Origin: Syntrophales bacterium
GTDB taxonomy: Bacteria > Desulfobacterota > Syntrophia > Syntrophales > UBA2210
Direction: 5' to 3'
Length of the DNA stretch: 9,782 nt
Assembly: GCA_028715865.1 (NCBI GenBank)
Contig: JAQUQY010000042.1
Span: 1-9,782 of the forward strand
Below the pieces are notes generated by a model. That model was not told the DNA's origin. It ran no database searches and saw nothing but the letters and a program-made list of their open reading frames with translations. Both the position numbers and the translations under genes were made by a program. This document shows, piece by piece, positions 5,807 to 9,782 of this stretch. Position 1 is the stretch's first letter; each line of letters starts with the position of its first letter.

Positions 5807-7162
5807 TCAAAATTCGTCACGCACCCAGGCGGGATTTTCAAAACGCGTACATTCTTTCAGGAAGGTAAGTTTCACTTTGCCGACAGGGCCGTTCCTTTGT
5901 TTACCCACGTCGATTTCCGCAAAACCTCTTTCGGGGTTGTCTTCAGACTTGTTGTAAACCTCGTCGCGGTATATGAACATTATGACATCGGCATCCTGTT
6001 CAATTGCTCCTGACTCACGCAGGTCAGCCAGATGGGGTCTCCGGTCAGTCCTGGATTCTACCTGCCGGTTGAGCTGTGAAAGGGCAATAACGGGGACGTT
6101 CAGTTCCTTGGCCAGCGATTTCAGGGAGCGGCTTATATCGGATATTTCCTGTTCCCTTGGCATGTTGTGATCCCTTCCCCTCATAAGCTGAAGGTAATCC
6201 AGAATGATCAGGCCAAGTCCCGCCTCAGCCTTAAGTCGGCGAGATTTGGCCTTCATTTCCAGTGCCGATATAGAGGGGGTATCATCGATATAGAGGGGCG
6301 CCTCGGAAAGTCTTCCCGCCGCTGTGGTCAACTTTGGCCAGTCCATCTCCCCCAGAAACCCTTTCCTCAGGCGCTGCGCGTCCACCCTGGATTCCGAGGC
6401 AAGCATTCTGAATGCGAGCTGCTCTTTAGACATTTCAAGCGAAAAAACCGCCACGGGTATGTTCTGCTCAATTGCCGCGTACTGGGCTATATTGAGCGCG
6501 AAGGCCGTTTTACCCATGCTGGGACGGGCCGCTATTATGATAAGATCAGATTTCTGCAGTCCCGACGTAAGTTCGTCAAGCTTTCCGTATCCTGTTGATA
6601 CACCGGTAATCAGCGCCTTCTTCTCAAAAAGCTTTTCAATCGTTTTGAAGCTTTCCTTGATAATACCCTTGATGGGATGAAAAGAAGGCTTTATTTTGTG
6701 CTCTGAGACTTCAAAGACGGCATGTTCTGCCTCGTCGAGCACGCTGTCCACGTCTGCCCCGGGATTGTAGCTCCTGGTAAGTATTTCAGTGGCAGCCCCT
6801 ATCAGGCCTCTCAGGACTGACTTTTCTTTGACTATCTTAGCATAGTAAACGATGTTCGCAGCCGAGGGAACCCGGTCAACCAGGTTGGCCAGGTAGACCT
6901 CGCCTCCTACACGGTCCAGGTCCTTTCTGTCACGAAGAATGTTGCTTAGTGTTATCAGGTCGGATGGTTCGTTACGCTCGGCCAGCTCAATAATGGCTTT
7001 GTAAATCTTTCGATGGGCCTCGCTGTAGAAATCATCGCCATTGAGGATTTCGATCACCGCGTTGACTGCGTGATTATCAAGCAGGATTCCTCCAAGAACT
7101 GACTGCTCCGCGTCCAGGTTCTGGGGGGGAACTTTGTGAAGCGAATAATCGACATCTTTCAT
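5807..7162 (-). CDS. dnaB: Replicative DNA helicase DnaB
   Basis: DnaB is the hexameric 5'-to-3' helicase that unwinds DNA at the replication fork and recruits primase. The protein has 451 residues, the normal length. Seen: N-terminal domain (about 10-115) beginning PPQNLDAEQSVLGGILLD; linker (about 120-180); RecA-like C-terminal domain with Walker A ARPSMGKTA (212-220), the SLEMS motif (241-245), Walker B LIILDYLQL (318-326), ALSQLNR (360-366), the motif RESGAIEQDAD (382-392) and the arginine-finger region KQRNGP (421-426). The P-loop and Walker B region, favourite sites of inteins in DnaB, are uninterrupted. The ATG has GAGG 8 nt upstream, and the gene follows rplI by 20 bp on the same strand, so the two should be co-transcribed. 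The order rplI-dnaB is widespread in bacteria. Confidence 0.97.
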   Translation of the reverse strand: MKDVDYSLHKVPPQNLDAEQSVLGGILLDNHAVNAVIEILNGDDFYSEAHRKIYKAIIELAERNEPSDLITLSNILRDRKDLDRVGGEVYLANLVDRVPSAANIVYYAKIVKEKSVLRGLIGAATEILTRSYNPGADVDSVLDEAEHAVFEVSEHKIKPSFHPIKGIIKESFKTIEKLFEKKALITGVSTGYGKLDELTSGLQKSDLIIIAARPSMGKTAFALNIAQYAAIEQNIPVAVFSLEMSKEQLAFRMLASESRVDAQRLRKGFLGEMDWPKLTTAAGRLSEAPLYIDDTPSISALEMKAKSRRLKAEAGLGLIILDYLQLMRGRDHNMPREQEISDISRSLKSLAKELNVPVIALSQLNRQVESRTDRRPHLADLRESGAIEQDADVIMFIYRDEVYNKSEDNPERGFAEIDVGKQRNGPVGKVKLTFLKECTRFENPAWVRDEF

Positions 7163-7182
7163 GGTCGAGCCTCGTTGGGACT

Positions 7183-7629
7183 TCAGGACTCACCTACTAT
7201 GTTCACCGTAACATGGCCGAAAATATCCTTGTATAGCTTTACCCTTACCTGAAATTCCCCTGCTTCCCTGAGGGGCTCTTCCAGGATAATGCTCTTCCGG
7301 TTAATTTCAACACCCTGTGCCGCCAAGGCCTCTTCAATATCTCGTGATGTTACCGATCCAAAGAGTTTTCCCTGCTCGCCGATTTTGCGCCCGATGGTTA
7401 CTGATACCTCGCCAAGCCGCAGGGAGATCGCTTCTGCCACTTTCTTTTCCTTTTCCATTCGATCGGCGATCAACGCCTTTTCCCTCTCAAGTACCTTGAC
7501 ATTTTTTGTGTTCGCTTCCAGAGCCAGGTTTTTAGGTATCAAATAATTTCTGCCATATCCTTTGGACACGGTAACCACCTGCCCTGCCCTTCCCAGGGCC
7601 TCAACATCTTCTTTAAGAATTACCTTCAT
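7183..7629 (-). CDS. rplI: 50S ribosomal protein L9
   Basis: L9 is an elongated large-subunit protein that binds 23S rRNA near the base of the L1 stalk and helps hold the reading frame. The protein is full length, 148 residues. Seen: the N-terminal globular domain MKVILKEDVEALGRAGQVV (1-19) with the L9 signature GYGRNYLIPKNLA (24-36); the long central connecting helix rich in Lys and Glu (about 41-75); and the C-terminal rRNA-binding domain with GKLFGSVTSRDI (87-98) and the final strand KLYKDIFGHVTVNIV (131-145). A GGAGGA ribosome binding site lies about 8 nt before the ATG. dnaB follows after 20 bp. A possible terminator upstream (7702-7734) may partly separate it from the DUF2232-rpsR-rpsF genes. 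Confidence 0.97.
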   Translation of the reverse strand: MKVILKEDVEALGRAGQVVTVSKGYGRNYLIPKNLALEANTKNVKVLEREKALIADRMEKEKKVAEAISLRLGEVSVTIGRKIGEQGKLFGSVTSRDIEEALAAQGVEINRKSIILEEPLREAGEFQVRVKLYKDIFGHVTVNIVGES

Positions 7630-7701
7630 GTTCTCTCTCCTCCGATGATGCCTTCAGATTTCAGTCACCGGCCTTTAGTAAATGTAAATGATCAAAATGG
7701 C

Positions 7702-7734
7702 AAAAAAGCTGGTTCTTTTCAGAGAATCCGGCTT
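7702..7734 (-). terminator. Candidate intrinsic terminator between the DUF2232 gene and rplI
   Basis: On the minus strand an imperfect hairpin forms from AAGC/GCTT at the base, GG/CC in the middle and TTCT/AGAA at the top, with one mismatch and one bulge. It is followed by a run of six T (7702-7707). It lies about 47 bp past the DUF2232 stop codon. If it works, rplI-dnaB would need its own promoter downstream; I see only a weak one (TTGCCA, 17 bp, TACTAA). It may instead act as a partial attenuator within one long operon. Confidence 0.4.
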
Positions 7735-7780
7735 GTCGTCAGGGGTCATCCGTGGGTTCCTGTTGGCCCCGCGCGAGCCC

Positions 7781-8734
7781 TCAGGCCTCCATCTCCTCTC
7801 CACCTCTTATGTGTCCCATCTTTCTGAAATCAGCCCAAACATCGATCAAGCCAAGCAAGGCGACCGGCAGAAGCAATAGCTGTTGCATCAGAACAATCGC
7901 ATACAGGGCGATTTTAATGAAAGGCGGAATTTTTTTCACCTTAAAAAAATGGGCCATGATGGCAAATCCCTGCAACATATAGAGAAAAGACAGGATTATA
8001 ATGCCGTTAAGTCCTGTCAATACAAGGCCCCTCAAAGGAAGCAGCAGGCAAATGAACGCAACGGCAACGGCCCATACAAGTCTTTCAGGAAGTTTCCAGC
8101 GGCTCAGGTCGCCGAAGGCTGGATACCACATATTTCTTTTTCTGAACAGAATTGATCCCGCAATTATATTCAGCCATACTATAAAGGCGCACCCCGTTAT
8201 GATCAGTGACGGCATAAGGGCAGACATTAGAGCCGTCAACTCTGACTCCCTTTCCCTGACCATTTCTATCTTGTCGGCGGAAACGCCTGTATCCGCGTAA
8301 TAGTCAATATTTTCACGAACAGTTCTGACAACCTGTTCTTGCGCCAAAACCCAGGGTTTCCTGCCGCTGATGATTCCGTGGTATGACATCGCCACAAAAA
8401 CCATTACCAGCAACGCCACCGTGGCGAAAGCGATCGTTTTCTCAATGGACAGTTCGCGTCTTAGTAATTCCGAAAGAATAAGACCCAGAGATCCGAATAC
8501 AAGAAAGACACTTGACGTGACTGGAGCTCCAATGGACTCTAATAGCCAGGAAAGGACCAGAAGAACAATTGCAAAAAATATTAAACCCCGAACCCGTCCC
8601 ATCCTGGAATAGAAATAGAGAACGGGCAAAGGCGAAGCAAGGGCTCCCGCCGGTACCGACACTGAAATGAACGCGACCGCAACAAATACAGCAACGGTCA
8701 AGGCAAGAGCGAAGAAAAATTCAGTTATAACCAC
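7781..8734 (-). CDS. DUF2232 (YybS-like) integral membrane protein
   Basis: This 317-residue protein has no established biochemical function. Hydrophobicity suggests about eight or nine membrane helices, at roughly 3-24, 26-43, 50-67, 72-91, 100-118, 170-197, 218-238, 241-263 and 272-300, with one longer charged loop at about 121-165. Motifs typical of DUF2232/YybS are visible in the C-terminal half: LSRWKLPERLVWAV (210-223), LQGFAIMAHFF (254-264) and LIDVWADFRK (296-305). The start is a GTG; the in-frame codon three triplets upstream is a stop, so nothing earlier is possible. GAGG is only 4 nt from the GTG, which is close, so a TTG at codon 12 cannot be excluded. The gene sits 43 bp after rpsR and before rplI. 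This order is common in deltaproteobacteria, and the B. subtilis relative yybS is also next to rplI-dnaC. Co-expression is likely, but its role is unknown. Confidence 0.82.
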   Translation of the reverse strand: MVITEFFFALALTVAVFVAVAFISVSVPAGALASPLPVLYFYSRMGRVRGLIFFAIVLLVLSWLLESIGAPVTSSVFLVFGSLGLILSELLRRELSIEKTIAFATVALLVMVFVAMSYHGIISGRKPWVLAQEQVVRTVRENIDYYADTGVSADKIEMVRERESELTALMSALMPSLIITGCAFIVWLNIIAGSILFRKRNMWYPAFGDLSRWKLPERLVWAVAVAFICLLLPLRGLVLTGLNGIIILSFLYMLQGFAIMAHFFKVKKIPPFIKIALYAIVLMQQLLLLPVALLGLIDVWADFRKMGHIRGGEEMEA

Positions 8735-8777
8735 TCTCCCTCAAATGTCGGTACCCTTGACAGTAATACAGGTTCCT

Positions 8778-9059
8778 CTATGCCTCTGAAACAGCAAAGG
8801 GCAAAAGAGCCAGGTTCCTGGCCCTCTTTATGGCCACAGTAACTTCACGCTGATGCTTGGCGCAGGCGCCGGAAATTCTTCTCGGCAGTATCTTGCCGCG
8901 CTCAGTAATGTAATTTCTTAATGTATCCGGTGTTTTATAACTGATTTTCAGAGTCGAGTCCCCACAGAATCTGCATACTTTCTTCTTGTGGAAGAATTTT
9001 CTTCGCCCCCCCCTGGGACCCTGCTGTCCGCCCTGTCTTCTTGATGTCGGTTGGGCCAT
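8778..9059 (-). CDS. rpsR: 30S ribosomal protein S18, cysteine-containing form
   Basis: S18 binds S6 and 16S rRNA on the platform of the small subunit. The protein has 93 residues. Seen: a basic Gly/Arg/Gln-rich N-terminus (5-28), then the core DTLRNYITERGKILPRRISG (45-64) and AIKRARNLALLPF (76-88), both diagnostic of S18. Cys29-x2-Cys32 together with Cys66-x2-His69 form a CxxC...CxxH set that resembles the zinc-binding (C+) form of S18, whereas E. coli S18 lacks it. I start at the ATG at 9059, 8 nt after GGAG and 2 bp after the rpsF stop; a TTG two codons earlier overlaps that stop and is less likely. It is co-transcribed with rpsF. Confidence 0.96.
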   Translation of the reverse strand: MAQPTSRRQGGQQGPRGGRRKFFHKKKVCRFCGDSTLKISYKTPDTLRNYITERGKILPRRISGACAKHQREVTVAIKRARNLALLPFAVSEA

Positions 9060-9061
9060 AT

Positions 9062-9583
9062 TCAATTCTCCTTCACTTCAACGTCTTCTTCGGAAACTTC
9101 TTCATGTGTTTCATCGGCAACATCATCTGACAAAGCATCCCCTGCGGCTGCGGCTTCGGCTTCCAGCTGCTCCGGCGGTTCAATCGATTCGGAAGATTCA
9201 GCAGGCCCCGATGATTCCGGAGACTCTGAAGCCTCCACGGAAGATTCCGCTTCTCTCGCCGCCGCGATTTCAAGTTCGATCTCCTCCAAATCGACCTTGT
9301 CGCTGGTCTTTACGGAGAGATACCGCAAAATTTTGTCATCAATTCTCAGACGCCGCTCCATCTCGGGTATTATCGCGCTGTCGCCGACAAAATCGATAAG
9401 AACATAATTCCCTTCACGGCGCTTCTGGATCGGATAGGCGAGTTTCCGTTTTCCCCACTTGTCTATCTTTACTATGGTTCCGTTATAATCGGTAACAATT
9501 GACAGGTAACGTTCCAGCTGCCTGTCGAAGTCCTCTGTCGACAGGTCATGAAAAGCGACATATACTACTTCATACCTATTCAA
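9062..9583 (-). CDS. rpsF: 30S ribosomal protein S6 with long acidic C-terminal tail
   Basis: S6 pairs with S18 on the platform of the small ribosomal subunit. With the start chosen here the protein has 173 residues. Residues 1-96 are the S6 core: NRYEVVYVAF (2-11), IVKIDKWGKRKLAYPIQKRREGNYVL (37-62) and a final strand around ILRYLSVKT (85-93). Residues 97-173 form a low-complexity tail with 28 Asp/Glu and only three Arg, His or Lys residues, rich also in Ala and Ser and probably disordered. E. coli S6 also ends in glutamates, but its tail is far shorter. I chose the TTG at 9583 because a perfect AGGAGG lies 7 nt upstream and because the family normally begins with a short MxxYE sequence. An in-frame ATG at 9607 would add eight residues but has a poorer ribosome binding site. 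rpsR follows after 2 bp. Confidence 0.95.
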   Translation of the reverse strand: MNRYEVVYVAFHDLSTEDFDRQLERYLSIVTDYNGTIVKIDKWGKRKLAYPIQKRREGNYVLIDFVGDSAIIPEMERRLRIDDKILRYLSVKTSDKVDLEEIELEIAAAREAESSVEASESPESSGPAESSESIEPPEQLEAEAAAAGDALSDDVADETHEEVSEEDVEVKEN

Positions 9584-9590
9584 GACTAAA

Positions 9591-9596
9591 TCCTCC
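9591..9596 (-). promoter_or_regulatory. Ribosome binding site that sets the rpsF TTG start
   Basis: The minus strand reads AGGAGG here, a perfect Shine-Dalgarno core, 7 nt before the TTG at 9583. It lies inside the reading frame of the alternative ATG at 9607, which it argues against. Confidence 0.7.
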
Positions 9597-9610
9597 TCTC
9601 GGCTCATAGA

Positions 9611-9632
9611 CCCCGCGCTCCCTGGCCCGGGG
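9611..9632 (-). promoter_or_regulatory. GC-rich hairpin in the rpsF leader
   Basis: On the minus strand CCCCG (9628-9632) and CGGGG (9611-9615) can pair around a 12-nt loop, 14 nt before the rpsF ribosome binding site. In many bacteria the S6:S18 complex binds a structured leader of rpsF mRNA to repress its own synthesis, and this hairpin is in the right place. I cannot confirm the conserved CCG-containing motif of that leader, so this may simply be a stem near the start. Confidence 0.3.
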
Positions 9633-9663
9633 AAGGAGACATATGATGTGTGAAGTGTGATTT

Positions 9664-9690
9664 CCTATACCAAGACATCTGATAAATCAA
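9664..9690 (-). promoter_or_regulatory. Weak candidate promoter for the rpsF cluster
   Basis: On the minus strand an extended -10 element TGG-TATAGG (hexamer 9664-9669) is preceded by TTGATT (9685-9690), 15 bp away. An AT-rich block with the palindrome TTAAATTTAA lies just upstream (9680-9710), as an UP element might. The short spacing and 4/6 matches make this tentative. Confidence 0.3.
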
Positions 9691-9724
9691 GTTAAATTTA
9701 AATAATCAAGGAAAACATGTGTTC

Positions 9725-9770
9725 CTGTTTCTCAGGTCGGCGGCGCTCCAGGCCCGTGAGCATGAAACAG
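9725..9770. repeat. Imperfect inverted repeat at the right edge
   Basis: CTGTTTC (9725-9731) and GAAACAG (9764-9770) pair, and inside them TCAGG and a CCGTGA segment can extend the stem with bulges around a GC-rich loop. It could be the terminator of a gene beyond the window or a structured leader upstream of rpsF. I found no tRNA or convincing coding sequence in 9670-9782, although a coding end that enters from the right edge cannot be ruled out. Confidence 0.35.
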
Positions 9771-9782
9771 TAAACATTGATG

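Noticed and set aside
5807..7162. Possible intein in dnaB, a common insertion site.
   Set aside because: The frame is 451 codons with continuous P-loop, Walker B and arginine-finger regions, leaving no room for an insertion.
9720..9782. Possible tRNA or small stable RNA at the right edge.
   Set aside because: No TpsiC-arm signature, acceptor pairing or CCA end is seen, and the stem is imperfect.

Overview
The window looks like ordinary chromosomal core sequence from a bacterium of the former Deltaproteobacteria (Desulfobacterota, for example a Syntrophobacterales-like lineage). The reasons are the DUF1844-ispE pair, an RpoH-type heat-shock sigma factor, the order rpsF-rpsR-DUF2232-rplI-dnaB, and a degenerate copy of what resembles the GTCATTCCCGCG...CGGGAATGACGG intergenic repeats common in such genomes. 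This placement is inference from gene content. No phage, transposon, CRISPR, rRNA or tRNA gene was seen.

Layout from left to right. (1) Minus strand, 1-799: the N-terminal part of ispE (isoprenoid precursor synthesis, running off the left edge), translationally coupled by a 4-bp overlap to an upstream DUF1844 protein. (2) 800-1094: a gene-free stretch holding two abutting palindromes inside a degenerate intergenic repeat. (3) Minus strand, 1095-4575: a two-gene operon, a diadenylate cyclase (c-di-AMP synthase) of the architecture known from archaeal DacZ/CdaZ, followed 13 bp later by the disaggregase clpB. (4) 4576-4852: a divergent control region with one sigma-70-like promoter in each direction and two inverted repeats. 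(5) Plus strand, 4853-5728: rpoH. (6) Minus strand, 5807-9583: the ribosomal protein/replication cluster rpsF (S6), rpsR (S18), a DUF2232 membrane protein, rplI (L9) and dnaB (replicative helicase), converging on rpoH. (7) 9584-9782: the leader and promoter region of rpsF, with a structured inverted repeat at the right edge.

How the genes fit together. The central block pairs the heat-shock sigma factor with a major heat-shock disaggregase, and places a second-messenger synthase in the same operon as that disaggregase. The right block is a translation/replication operon. The most interesting point is the dac-clpB operon divergent from rpoH, which suggests a link between c-di-AMP signalling and proteostasis. 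This is a hypothesis from gene order. I do not see a wholly unknown system here. Five start codons are non-ATG or were moved from the longest reading frame on ribosome-binding-site evidence (ispE GTG, DUF1844 ATG, clpB GTG, DUF2232 GTG, rpsF TTG); rpsR was also shortened to an ATG.
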